DNA of 64,000 bases from Endomychus coccineus (GCA_958510875.1 OY294067.1:234402361-234466360); one strand, 5' to 3'. Positions 19,316-32,054 are shown, counted from the stretch's first letter. Numbers and translations are program-made. The notes: generated by a model not told the origin, from the sequence alone.

Positions 19316-21689
19316 ATAGTTTACATCCGTTCACACAAATCATCTCAAAAATAAATTGTTTCAAACGAGTATACAATTTTTTAGGTTTAGGTCACAATAT
19401 ATCGTGAAATTGATTGAACTTCTATATTCGAATGTCATAAATTCATGCAAATAATTGATAGTTTATAGATCCTTCAACTTTAGAAGAATTCATACGGAAA
19501 TATACGCTAATGCTGAGAATTGAACTTAGTACACAGTAAAAAGTTTTAAGTGAAAATGTCAGTCTAGATGACACTAAAAATATTCTATATAGGTGCAATG
19601 TTTTCAGTGTGAAATGTTCACTCTATATAGTGTAAGTTTCACTCTAACATTAGTGTTAAATATTCGCCCTATTTGAAGTATCTTTTACACTAAGGCAGAG
19701 GATATACAACATAATTCAGTTTTTGTTTGATACTACACTGACTAAAGTAAACAAAATTAAGTTCTTTGTGTAAATTAACTCTAATTTTGCACTACCTAAT
19801 GTTGGATTTACACTAACCTACAAAATACTGTTTCCAGAATATTTTTACTCTAGCTCTGCTCTAACTAATTTTGGGTGATTAAATAATTCTCAAAGTATCA
19901 AACAATATGTTATGCACTCATCTTTCCCACACACATTGTCAAAAAAACAGTTTTCAATCTTGAGCTGAACCATGGCAACTGAAACTATATTTCCAAATCA
20001 TTCATATTGTTTTTATTTGTTTCTTGTAAACATTATAATTTTTGACTCAACTATTTGAAGCTAAATAATGAATTTATGATCACTTTTCAAATTAACGAAA
20101 CTTATGATAATGTACGAGACGAGTTGCCAACCGTTAAATAACAATTCACAATAATAAGATTTTTATGTTCTCTAGATTTTCTCCAGGAATCTGGTCTTAG
20201 CGGCTTATTAACTAGCATCCTCGCGTTTTTTAAATAAAACCCTTTAAAACGAACGCCATGAAGGTTAAATTATGTTTGCTAGAATTGAATCCTAGAGCTC
20301 CAGGCGATATAGATGAGGAAATCTCCAAAATTCTGTTTGCGTGACTCCATTACATTTGATACACATTTTTCTGTAGTAAAGGCACATAAAGCTATGAGAA
20401 GTCAAAATAAAAGAACCTCATATAATCAATAGGTTCTGATTGGGTAATGTGTTAAGAAGATTGAACGAGTATACTTATCTTATAACAATTAAAGCAACAC
20501 ATATCAAAGTAGTAGGAGTCACGACACGGACACGAGCAATCACTTGGCCTTGGTTGGTTGAAGCAAGAAAGACAAAGAACGCAAACGCGGGTAGGGTAGA
20601 CTTGTGTCGGCGGCTTCTACACACAACAAGAATACGTCAAAAGTATTCCAAATTTGAGAAAATAGCTGCGTGTACCCTGAGTCCGTGTCTCACGGTATAT
20701 GTTTCTATCACAATCTGTAAATCGTTAAAAAAATTGAGCTTTATAATTATGTTCAACTTCGGAATCACAATCTCTTCTCATGCAGCATTAATCTTTAACG
20801 TGATTTTCCATTTGTTGGCCACTTTATTGTTCAACATACTTTACGAGATCGTGATTAAAATAATTAAGTTTTCAGGAACGTAAACTGACGAGTAATGTTA
20901 TAAGTCATTGTAATTAACTGGTTAGTTTATCAATGAATATTTAGAGCTGAGTGGTTTGCTATGACTCTTAAACTATTTACTGTTAACATGCTGGGTGGTT
21001 TTTAACACAACATTTTATTAAAAATGCGCCGCACGCTTTACTCCTTACTTAAATATTACCCTAAACAACAAGCACTGTAACAAAAGAACAATAAGCATGT
21101 GCTACCTATCAAGGGAAGCTTTTCTTTGTTAGACTTCTTCAAAGTATAATAGTGAACATTCTGGGCGCATATCAATTAGTTGTATTATTGAGTGAGTACC
21201 GAACAGTGTGCATAGGCTATTGTTGAGTTTATTACGTAATATAAAAGCAACAGCAGTAAAATATCTCTCCGGCAACAAGCAAATAAAGCCGTAAATTCTA
21301 CATCGCAAATGCAGACAACGATATATAATTAGGTGATAAATTTCACGGAAAACAAATGACGACAGGAATGCATGTAGACCAATAGCTAGAGCAATTTGTG
21401 ACAAACAAACTCGCATGCTAAATAACCCCTGCTAGGATTGTCCCATTGCTGAATATAGTAACCACAAGTAGTATTTAAATGTTTGGGGATGAAACATTAA
21501 CCACCGATTTTATTATTTATCAATTGTTCTATATTAAATTGAATGTCGTTTATGAAAGAATTCCAACGTGATTGAAATTTTTATAATCGACCAATATCAT
21601 TCGCCCGATGACATGAAGCAAAATTCACATACAGTAATAAATCAGGCTTGGGAAGATTGCCTTGTCAGGCATCACCATCTAGAAGAAGA
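19316..21689. other. Non-coding; includes an AGTGTAAA-rich block at 19540-19850
   Basis: The 300-bp block contains many AGTGT/ACACT words in both orientations (AGTGTGAAATGTTCACTC, TATAGTGTAAGTTTCACTC, TAGTGTTAAATATTCG, TTTACACTAA). A 147-codon frame at 20440-20883 begins with TTG, has no recognisable domain and is not called as a gene. Confidence 0.45.
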
Positions 21690-22420
21690 GAATTTTATTG
21701 TAGCTGGGTCGGTATGAGATTCATCTTCGGAATATTTCAGTTTATCCTAGTTTATTCGGCGTACGCGACCAATGCCCTCTATAGTACAAGGCTTCAACGC
21801 TGAGTACAAAAATCAGGGTAACGTCATCAACAAAAGGCTTTGGAGAAGAGACGTAGCTTACAACTGTATCGATAAGTCTTAATGGCGCGTAGCCGGTATT
21901 CAGTAGGACAGGTGATACATATTAGAATTAAACAGAGTTTTCACTCTTTTTTGTTTAATATTACATGTTCCACCTGTTGCTAAGGTGTCCTCGTGTGATT
22001 GGAACATACTTTTACCTGTAAGAGTCACAGTTATGAATCTGGAAGGGGAAGATCGCCTTTTGTTGTAGCTGGGTCACTATGAGATTTATCTTCGGAATAT
22101 TTTAGTTTAAGGTAGTTTATTCCGTGTGGATTATTAGGCGTACGTCACCAATACCTTCATAGTACAAGGCCTGAATGCTGAGTACAAAAGTCAATGTGAC
22201 GTCATTAACAAAAGACTTGGAGGAGGGGCGTAGCTTACGACAGTATCGTTTAGTCTTGATGGCGCGTAGCCGGTATTCAGGAGGACAGATGATAAATGTT
22301 GGAATTAAAGAGAGTTTTAACTCTTTCTTGTGGAATATTATATGTTCCAACTGTTCTTAAGGTATCCTCGTGTGATTGGAACATATTTTCATCTCTTAGA
22401 GTGCTATGACTGTATAAAGT
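21690..22420 (+). repeat. Diverged tandem duplication, two units of about 360 bp
   Basis: TTGTAGCTGGGTC occurs near 21697 and 22061. Both units share AGTACAAGGC, GCGTAGCTTAC, ATGGCGCGTAGCCGGTATTC, GGTGTCCTCGTGTGATTGG or the GGTATCC variant, and GGAACATA. They are about 80-85% alike by eye. No coding potential is evident. Confidence 0.8.
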
Positions 22421-22496
22421 GCGTTATAACATGGCTTCCTAAGCGAATTTTTTTGTTGGTTCTTTCCACGTTTTGTGTCGTACGTACAGTTTACTT

Positions 22497-23201
22497 ATGC
22501 CAAATAAATGTCGTGTTCCTGGCTGCAAGGGAAAGTACAGCAACGGGCCAAAAGTTCTAGTGTTTAGTTTTCCTACTGATAACTATGGACACAACGGATA
22601 TCGGCTGTCCCTGTGAAAGATTTCATGGTTACAATAATAACAGAACAAGGTTCTCGTATTGGTAGCGTGTTGAGTGTAAATTTTGTCAATTCTTTTGAAA
22701 TTAGAACAAATTGATAACAAAATATTCTGTTATAAGTGACAGTAATGCATTCAACAGCAAAGCCATGAACAATTTTTCTGAACATAACATGTAGTATTGT
22801 GTATCCTCATCCAGTTTATAATTGAAGACCATTAGTTTATCTATTCGATTCGTAACACATTCTCAAATGTATAAGGAATAATTGGCTAAATTCAAAACCC
22901 TATCAAATTATGGAGTATCCCAACTTTGACTCGGGAAACGAGAACATTCCCTCATTTCATGTTCTACAAAATGCATGAACTAGAACATGATATATTTTTA
23001 AAATTTAAATGTTCTCCTACAAATTTGGAACATCAAAATGTTAAAGTAGCCCCTAAGGTATTCAATGAATATGTTATACAGACTCTACTTCAATTTGGTT
23101 CAAATATAGAACATTCCAAATTGGCAGTCCAATATATAAATATTATATTAACTTGGTGGAAACTAAATTATTATCATTGGAAATCACGTTCCCAAGGCTA
23201 G
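22497..23201 (+). pseudogene. THAP domain start plus P-element-like transposase fragment
   Basis: ATG 22497 opens a 39-codon frame beginning MPNKCRVPGCKGKYSNGPK and continuing VLVFSFPTDN. This is the N-terminal half of a THAP zinc finger (Cys5 and Cys10), and it ends at TGA 22614-22616 before the second Cys-x2-His pair. About 310 bp later, 22926-23201 reads HQNVKVAPKVFNEYVIQTLLQFG and AVQYINIILTWWKL, which resembles the middle of P-element-type transposases. The intervening sequence is unrelated, so this is a deletion derivative or a composite of two relics of one family. It cannot encode a working THAP domain. Confidence 0.6.
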
Positions 23202-25015
23202 CAGAGCCTTCTCTGAGAAAAAATTGGTCGTAATTGTAGGCTATTTATAGGCTTTTTCGGACAACAATAAATTTTTAGGCACAATTAAAAACAAAACAAA
23301 ACGAGGCTCTGCTGGCTTAACATACGCTAGCAGAGCCACTTAAACATTCACGTTTGGGGAAAGTAATTCGGGTGCCTTAATTATAGGTACTTTATAGGCT
23401 CTTCAATTATGATAAGAAAAATTCATTTTATTCTAGCAAATTGAGTGTTCCTTCTATGGCCTTGGTTGAGTGGAACTGTAGGTCGGCATGAGATCATAAA
23501 ATTTGATTAAAATAGAAAATAGTTGCATAACAATTATAGGCTATTTATAGGCTCTTTTAGGGAACAACTACAAATTTTCAGGCACAATTTTTTAAGACGA
23601 GGCTCGGCTGACCTAAGATAATCTAGTAGAGCCACCTAAAAATTCATGTTTGAAGAAACTAACATTATAGGCTCTTCAACTATTACAAGAAAAATTAATT
23701 TTATCCTAACACACTAAGCGTTCCTTCTATGGCCTCGGTTGAGATGAACTGCAGGTTGGCATGAGATCATAAAATTTGATGAAAATGGAAAATATTTACA
23801 TAGTAATTATAGGCTATTTATAGGCTTTTTTCATAGACAACTATAAATTTTTGTAGGAACAATTGAAATAAAAAAAAACAGTGAGGCTCTTCTGGCTAAG
23901 ATAAGCTAGCAGTAGGTGGCTCTGCTCTTCAATTATGATAAGAAAAATTAATTTTATTCTAGCCAATTGAGTGTTCCTCCTATGACCTCGGTTGAGATGA
24001 ATTGTAGGTCGGCATGAAATCATAAAATTTGATGGAAACAGAAAATAGCTACATAGGAATTATAGGCTATTTTTTGGTCATAACTACAAATTTCAAGGCA
24101 CAATTTTTTTAAGATGAGGCTCTGCTGATCTGAGATGAGTTAGCAGATCCCCATCTGGGACCATTTGAACTGGCAAAATTAAAACAAAATTTGATGATAT
24201 AAAAATCGTATTTCTCATATATCATGCGAAGAGCCTATAATTGTGGGGACCCGAATTATTTTTCATAAACGTGAATTCCTAGGTGGCTCTGCTAGCATGT
24301 CTTAAGCCAGCAGAACCTCGGTTTTTATCTTAAATTGTGCTTAAAATTTATAGTTGTGTCTAAAAAAAGGCTTTAAATACCCTATAATTTCTATGTAACT
24401 ATTTTCTATTTTCATCAAATTTATGACCTCATGCCGACCCACAGTTCATCTCAACCGAGATCATGGAAGGAACACTGAGTTTGATAGGATAAAATACATA
24501 TTTCTTGTCATAACGAAAGAGCCTATATAGTTCCTATAATTTTAGCGTTTTTCTACTTTCCTAAAACGAGACTTTTTAGGTGACTCTGTTAGAGTATTTA
24601 GGTCAATAGAGCCTCGGCATAAAAAAATGTGCCTGGAAATTGGTAGTTGGGTCCAAAAAAAGCCTATAAATAGCCTATAATTCCTAACTATTTTCTATTT
24701 TCATCAAATTTGATGATCTCATGCCGATGTACAATTAATTCATCTCAACCGAGGTCGTAGAAGGAATACTCAGTTTGCTAGGGTGAAATGAATTTTTCTT
24801 GTCATAATTGAAGAGCCTATAAAGTGCCTATAATTCTAGCACCCGAATTACTTTTCTCAAACGTGACTAGGTGGCTCTGCTAGCTTATCTTAAGCCAGAA
24901 GAGCCTCAGTGTTTTTTTGATTTCAATTGTTCCTAAAAATGTATAGTTGTCTATTGAAAAAGCCTATTAATAGCCTATAATTGTGGTGTATTTTTTTTCA
25001 TTTCTCTGTATAGGC
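23200..25015. repeat. Large inverted array of about 300-bp tandem units
   Basis: GGCTATTTATA recurs on the + strand near 23238, 23539, 23812 and 24064. Its complement TAGCCTATAA recurs near 24375, 24672 and 24973. Each unit also contains a GCTCTGCTAGC-type short palindrome, a GGCATGAGATCATAAAATTTGAT block and an AATTATGATAAGAAAAATT block. The turning point is near 24150. The array therefore combines tandem and inverted structure over 1.8 kb and encodes nothing recognisable. Confidence 0.85.
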
Positions 25016-26429
25016 TCTACCAGCTTTTGGGACGTTTGGGATCCGTGCATTGATTTGCATATTTTGATAATCGGGTAGTTTGAATGTTTGTTTCCATAAA
25101 TAAAAATTTTTACTTCAACATTGTAGTATGGATTAATAATATTGACTTGAAATGTTCCATATCTTTATCTAAATCTTTCAGGTAGAAGTATAAACAGTAT
25201 GTAGGTTGGGTATTCAGTTCATTTTCTTCTAACAATTGGCAACATCAACAGTTTGTTACATTTAAGATTATAAATAATTTGTCTTATTTGATTTAATCAG
25301 TAAATAACTCCTAATTCTGATTGTAAACAGTTTATTGAATCAAATCGTTAATTGTATCCAAAAACATTGAAAATCTGTCCAATCTGATAACAATGGTTGA
25401 TCTTGAACCATGATGTCACATCACTATTAACGTAAATGAGCTTTAACAATAAATTGTAATAATTCAGACATCAGCACCAAGCGATATATCAAGTAAATTA
25501 AAATATTTGTACTCTAATGAGGTCAGTGAATATGCTAAGTTGAATAAAAATATGAAAATGATGGGCTTGCTGAGTAATAAAATAATATTTCACCTTGGCC
25601 GAATGATTACTGTGAAGATATTTATTGGTCCTTCACCTTCAACAAATAACTTTTCTTATCTTTACCTTAGTTATCATACAGCATTATTTATCAGAGTATC
25701 CTTTCACAGCACTCGCTCGTAGTAAATTCTCTCCACGGGCCGTCAAGATTCTCGCCTATCTTCCTTGTCCATCTCCATTGTGTCGTACCAATAACATGTA
25801 GTAAATTGAAAAGATTATAAAATCAATTGACTCTCCTGTGTACCACGTAGAGGTGACAGTATGACAGTCATGCTTCTCGGCGTCAATCGTACATAGCAAC
25901 GGTGGTATTTATTGCTGGTAAAGGTATGCGTAACCTTTCCGCAGGAGGTCGGGTCAAGTATAGGTTCTTCCTCCAGCTAAAGTGATCTCGTATTGCTCCA
26001 TTACAATAACATGTAAGTTTGGTAACAAGTACGTTACGATGCATATGAATTTATCAAATGCAGTTACTTGATGCGGTGTCATAAGAATAACAGAATTGCC
26101 TTCGTATTCGGGAAATATTTATTTCACCGATTATGCGATATGTATAACTGATTACAGTTGGATACAAACGTACATCCAAAGCTAGATTATCTACCTATGT
26201 AGGACAATTGTTACAGGTAATAAACTTACCTTCTCCATCTTATGTGCTTGCAATGATAAGAAAATTAATATATTTTATTCAAATTTCACAGTAATGGGCG
26301 AAGAGTGGCTGAGTGGTCATATTCTAGATTGATGCAGGAATGTTCGAAATGTAATCTGATTTTCAATATATTAATTCACTTTGCTTAATTGTTGACTGAT
26401 ACACTAGAGTTTTCAATCGTTACTAATAC
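25016..26429. other. Non-coding, no gene seen
   Basis: Bases 25235-25330 resemble 3640-3720. Nothing else was recognised. Confidence 0.4.
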
Positions 26430-26790
26430 AATGAGGTCCTGTCTCAGTATGACACTGGCATCAGTGGTATTTTTGAGGTTTTCCAATATTTTGATCCCCC
26501 GAAACAGAGATCTATAGAGAAACATATTTTGGAAGAAATGAAAATGATTATTATTTCAAGAAGGTAGACTGAGATCTTGTTCCAGTATGACATCGATTAC
26601 AAAAGACACTAGCGTCAGTGGTATTTCGGGGTTTCCTATCATTTTGATCACCCGAAACAAAGATCTATAGAGAAGCAAATTCTAGAAGTGCGTCAGTGAT
26701 ATTTCCTGGGTTTTCTGTTATATTGATCACCTAAAACAGATATCTATAGAGAAACATATTTTGGAAGAAATAAAAATAATTATTATTTCA
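26430..26790 (+). repeat. Diverged left flank of the 152-bp satellite
   Basis: Two complete and one partial monomers match the main array (CATCAGTGGTAT, TTGATCACC, GAGATCTATAGAGAAACATA). They are clearly more diverged and deleted than the central copies. The final 13 bp (26778-26790) are the left target duplication of the Penelope insertion. Confidence 0.85.
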
Positions 26791-26804
26791 TAATATAAAG
26801 ATTC

Positions 26805-28289
26805 TTGACCCAGTATTCAATTGAATTAAAAAATAAATTAATTTGCCATAATGGGCTAGCACCTTATATCTATGGGCTTCCGAAACTACATAAAAATGAT
26901 ATACCCCTTAGACCCATTGTAAGTAATATTGGAGCTCCTACTTACAATTTATCAAAATTTATATCTAAATCTATCATTAATATAATAGGAAAAAATGAAT
27001 TTTATGTGAAAGACTCATGGCATTTTAATGAATTTATAAAAAATCAATCCGTACCAGTAAACCATCAACTAATTTCCTTGGACGTTGTTTCTTTATTTAC
27101 AAATATACCTGTCGTTTTGGCATTGAATTGCATCAAAAAACGTTGGGCAGAAATTAAAAACCACACATCTGTTGATCAATCGGATTTTATAAATGCGGTA
27201 AAGTCTTGTTTAGAATGCACTTATTTTCAGTACGGTGAGCAATATTTTGGACAAATTTTCGGCACAGCAATGGGATCTCCTATTTCAGCTACCATTGCTA
27301 ACCTCGTTTTGGAATGCCTAGAGGAATCCGTTATAAATTCATTAGATTTTCAGCCTGTTTTCTTTAAACGATATGTTGATGATTGCCTTATATGTGTTCC
27401 CAACGATAAAGTTCAATATGTGTTTAATAAATTCAACAATTTCCACTGTAAACTTCAATTCACTTGTGAATTATAAATAAACAAAAACATAAATTTCCTA
27501 GATATGAACATTAGGCATAATGCAGATGGAAAAATAAAAACTTCTTGGTTTACTAAAGAAGTTTGGTCTCAACGTTATCTTCATTTCAATTCCGTTGCAC
27601 CAGCTTGTTATAAAAAAAGTGTCATTAACAGCCTTACAGACCGCGCGGTGAAATTGTCCCACGCAGAAGACCGTCCCAAAAATTTAAAAATTGTTCGTAA
27701 TACACTAGAAATGAATGGCTACCCAAAAACGTTCTTCAATCCTATCATTAAAGAGAGAATAAACAAAATCTATAATGGTTCTTCATATAAGAATAACATA
27801 ACAGGTAATACAGACAATTATATAACTTTACCATACATTCCGGAGACCTCAGAAAAAATTAAGAAATGTTTGAAAAAGTACGGTATAAATGTTGCGCATA
27901 AACCTACTAACTGTGTTGGGAAATATTTCTCAAATCTAAAACCTGTAATACCTAAAGATAAACAAACCCACACAGTATATAAATTGAATTGTTTAGATTG
28001 TGATGGAACTTATACTGGAATCTCTAAACAATATTTACAAAAAAGAATGTACGGCCATAAGTATAGCACAAGAAATAATAACTTAAAAAATTTCACCGCC
28101 CTTGCTAAACACTGCTTTGATTATAATCATCAGTTTGATTACAAAAATGTTAATATTTTAACTAAAGAAACCAATTATTATAAAAGATCTATCCTGGAGA
28201 TGATTCACATAAAACGGGATTCCAATTCTGTGAACCATAGGAATGATATTCAGGGATTGAGTCAGATTTATACTAACTTGATTAATTAA
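26805..28289 (+). pseudogene. Penelope-like RT with GIY-YIG endonuclease, one nonsense mutation
   Basis: The frame is continuous except for TAA at 27474-27476, where the family has a sense codon (CEL*INKNINFLDM). RT motifs are YGLPKLHKNDIPLRPIVS (from residue 23), SLDVVSLFTNIP (Asp93), GTAMGSPISATIANLVLE and the catalytic YVDD (Tyr190). After the stop, the second part contains LNCLDCDGTYTGISKQYLQKRMYGHK, the Penelope-type GIY-YIG nuclease, followed by AKHCFDYNHQFDYKN. There is no ATG at the start and the N-terminal region is missing. This class copies itself with an RT related to telomerase plus its own nuclease. Near-intact coding suggests a fairly young copy. Confidence 0.9.
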
Positions 28290-28663
28290 AACTCTTGCAA
28301 ATTCCTACATGCGTCTTTATAATGTTAAAAGTATATTTTAGGAAGAACGCTTATTGTAAATTCCAATGCAGGTCTAAAACCTTTTCAAGTACGTCATAAA
28401 TCTACATCTGTTTCGAGTAAATATCAACAAATAGCTTCGAACTTCAGTTGCTTTGAGACCATAGCAATATGCGTTTATATATTATGAGAATTTTACTGAA
28501 CAGTGGATTCTTGTTACAAAAAAATTATACTTTAATATTAACGATACAATTTTCGATTATTCGTGGTTCTGTTCGTTTCGACGGCGTGGGCTTTTTGATT
28601 GAAAATTGTGCGATATGGACGCTTGTGCTAATTAGTTTTAATTAACCCCTTTTTACATAATAA

Positions 28664-28692
28664 GTCTTCTGATGAAGGTCGTGAGTGAAGAC
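28664..28692 (+). ncRNA. Hammerhead ribozyme remnant with a 13-nt core deletion
   Basis: GTCTTCTGATGAAGGTCGTGAG is present as in the complete copy at 56435, but ACCGAAACGTACG is missing before the closing stem I strand (AAGAC). The GAAA box and the cleavage site are therefore gone. Confidence 0.75.
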
Positions 28693-28747
28693 GAAAATTT
28701 AAAACAGAGTGTTATTGTGACCTATTTCCCGAGAATTTTTATATAAA

Positions 28748-31530
28748 AATTATTATTTCAAGAAGTTGCACAGATTCTTTTCTAGTATGACATGGATTCC
28801 AAAGGACACTTGCATCAGTGGTATTTTCTGGGTTTTCTGTTATGTTGATCACCTAAAACAGAGATCTATATAGAAACATATTTTGGAAGAAGTAAAAAAA
28901 AATGTTATTTCAAGAAGTTACACAGATCCTTTTCTAGTATAACATCGATTCCAAAGGACACTTGCATCAGTGGTATTTTCTGGGTTTTCTGTCATGTTGA
29001 TCACCTAAAACAGAGATCTATAGAGAAACATATTTCGGAAGAAATAAAAATAATTATTATTTCAAGAAGTTACACAGATCCTTTTCTAGTATAACATCGA
29101 TTTCAAAGGACACTTGCATCAGTGGTATTTTCTGGGTTTTCTGTCATGTTGATCACCTAAAACAGAGATCTATAGAGAAACATATTTCGGAAGAAATAAA
29201 AATAATTATTATTTCAAGAAGTGACACAGATCCTTTTCTAGTATAACATCGATTCCAAAGGACACTTGCATCAGTGGTATTTTCTGGGTTTTCTGTCATG
29301 TTGATCACCTAAAACAGAGATCTATAGAGAAACATATTTCGGAAGAAATAAAAATAATTATTGTTTCAAGAAGTTACACAGATCCTTTTCTAGTATAACA
29401 TCGATTCCAAAGGACACTTGCATCAGTGGTATTTTCTGGGTTTTCTGTCATGTTGATCACCTAAAACAGAGATCTATAGAGAAACATATTTCGGAAGAAA
29501 TAAAAATAATTATTGTTTCAAGAAGTTACACAGATCCTTTTCTAGTATAACATCGATTCCAAAGGACACTTGCATCAGTGGTATTTTCTGGGTTTTCTGT
29601 CATGTTGATCACCTAAAACAGAGATCTATAGAGAAACATATTTCGGAAGAAATAAAAATAATTATTGTTTCAAGAAGTTACACAGATCCTTTTCTAGTAT
29701 AACATCGATTCCAAAGGGCACTTGCATCAGTGGTATTTTCTGTGTCTTCTGTCATGTTGATCACCTAAAACAGAGATCTATAGAGAAACATATTTCGGAA
29801 GAAATAAAAATAATTATTGTTTCAAGAAGTTACACAGATCCTTTTCTAGTATAACATCGATTCCAAAGGACACTTGCATCAGTGGTATTATCTGGGTTTT
29901 CTGTCATGTTGATCACCTAAAACAGAGATCTATAGAGAAACATATTTCGGAAGAAATAAAAATAATTATTGTTTCAAGAAGTTACACAGATCCTTTTCTA
30001 GTATAACATCGATTCCAAAGGACACTTGCATCAGTGGTATTTTCTGGGTTTTCTGTCATGTTGATCACCTAAAACAGAGATCTATAGAGAAACATATTTC
30101 GGAAGAAATAAAAATAATTATTGTTTCAAGAAGTTACACAGATCCTTTTCTAGTATAACATCGATTCCAAAGGACACTTGCATCAGTGGTATTTTCTGGG
30201 TTTTCTGTCATGTTGATCACCTAAAACAGAGATCTATAGAGAAACATATTTCGGAAGAAATAAAAATAATTATTGTTTCAAGAAGTTACACAGATCCTTT
30301 TCTAGTATAACATCGATTCCAAAAGACACTTTCATCAGTGGTATTTTCTGGGTTTTCTGTCATGTTGATCACCTAAAACAGAGATCTATAGAGAAACATA
30401 TTTCGGAAGAAATAAAAATAATTATTGTTTCAAGAAGTTACACAGATCCTTTTCTAGTATAACATCGATTCCAAAGGACACTTGCATCAGTGGTATTTTC
30501 TGGGTTTTCTGTCATGTTGATCACCTAAAACAGAGATCTATAGAGAAACATATTTCGGAAGAAATAAAAATAATTATTGTTTCAAGAAGTTACACAGATC
30601 CTTTTCTAGTATAACATCGATTCCAAAGGACACTTGCATCAGTGGTATTATCTGGGTTTTCTGTCATGTTGATCACCTAAAACAGAGATCTATAGAGAAA
30701 CATATTTCGGAAGAAATAAAAATAATTATTGTTTCAAGAAGTTACACAGATCCTTTTCTAGTATAACATCGATTCCAAAGGACACTTGCATCAGTGGTAT
30801 TTTCTGGGTTTTCTGTTATGTTGATCACCCAAAACAGAGGTCTATAGAGAAATAAATTTTGGAAGATAAAAATAGTTATTATTTCAAGAAGGTACACAGA
30901 TCCTTTTCCAGTATGACCTCGATTCCAAAAGACACTTGCATCAGTCGTATTTTCGGAGGTTCTCTATTATTTTGATAACCCAAAACAGAGATCTATGAAG
31001 AAACATATTTTGGAAGAAATGAAAATAATTATTATCTCAAGAAGGTTCACTGAGATCCTGTTACAGTATGACATCGATTCGAAAAGACACCTGCATTAGT
31101 GGTATTTTCGGTATTATTTATTATTTTGATCACCCAGAACGAAGATCTATAAAGAAACATATTTTGGAAGAAAGAAAATAATTATTATTTTAAGAAGGTT
31201 CACTGAGAGCTTGTTCCAGTATGACATCGATTCCAAAATACTCTTGCATCAGTGGTATTTTCGTTGTTTTTTATTATTTTGATCACCCAAAACAAAGATC
31301 TATAAAACATATTTTGGAAGGAATAAAAATAATTATTATTTCAAGAAGGTACACGATCCTTCTTCAGTATGACATGGATTCCATAAGAATAAGACACTTG
31401 CGTCGGTGGTATTTTCGGGGTTTTCTGGCACCTAAAACATCTGTAGAGAAACATATTTTGGAAGAAATAAAAATAATTATTATTTCAAGAAGGTACACTG
31501 AGATCCTGTTCCAGTATGAAATCGATTCTA
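28748..31530 (+). repeat. 152-bp satellite array, about 18 monomers
   Basis: The phrase CACAGATCC (first copy CACAGATTC) steps by exactly 152 bp from 28769 to 30745 (14 positions). The units between 29073 and 30800 are almost identical. From 30895 onward five more monomers are visibly diverged, with 149-154 bp spacing and GTTCCAGTATGACATCGATT-type ends. The same diverged type lies left of the Penelope insertion. No conserved protein frame runs through the monomers. Confidence 0.95.
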
Positions 31531-32054
31531 AAAGACAAAATCAAGAATATTTAGAAACAGGATACCAAACTCCGTGTTGGAATTATGAAATTCGAAATCA
31601 ACGTAGGCGGTGTCTCGTAAGTGACGTAAAAATCTTCCGTGCGCACAAGTTACTGCGTCGTCGAATACGAATCAAATTCGCCGCAATTTGAAACACGTAG
31701 AACATTACAATGCCAAGGGTGTGACGTGATGGGCGACGCAGTAACTTACAAAAAATGAACTGTGATCAATCGATTACTGACTTTCCTCACTTTTGTAAGC
31801 AAGATAGGTTTCGGACACTTCTGCGGGTCAAATGTATGATTGTAGGAACAAAAAATATATTGGAAATGATTCCGAAACCGTTAATGAAAGACGTTCAGAT
31901 AATATAATCTATGTTACTTTGAAATATGCAAATAGTCTACATAATAAAACCTTGTTCTATACTGACTCCTGCTGTCACATGAACTATCAAAATTTACCGT
32001 AGAGTAAACGCATAAAATAGACTGCGATTTCACATCGATGACGTCACTTGAATC
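31531..32054. other. Post-satellite non-coding region
   Basis: Includes 31740-31900, the inverted partner of 3880-4028. No gene seen. Confidence 0.5.

Larger units (their letters stand above)
26791..28747 (+). mobile_element. Penelope-like element, 5'-truncated, inserted in the satellite
   Basis: The element is bounded by the direct repeat AATTATTATTTCA at 26778-26790 and 28748-28760, which is satellite sequence. It consists of the RT and GIY-YIG coding region (26805-28289), then about 450 bp ending TTTCCCGAGAATTTTTATAT. That 3' part matches the elements at 45.3 and 56.1 kb and contains a hammerhead remnant at 28664-28692. Confidence 0.85.

Noticed and set aside
20440..20883. 147-codon open frame
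   Set aside because: Starts with TTG, has no recognised domain or promoter, and the hydrophobic end reflects AT-rich codons.
28748..31530. Could the regular array be a CRISPR locus?
   Set aside because: The whole 152-bp unit repeats with no unique spacers, there are no cas genes, and the context is eukaryotic.
31221..31691. 156-codon frame at the right edge of the satellite
   Set aside because: It translates two diverged satellite monomers; the central, conserved monomers carry stops in that frame.
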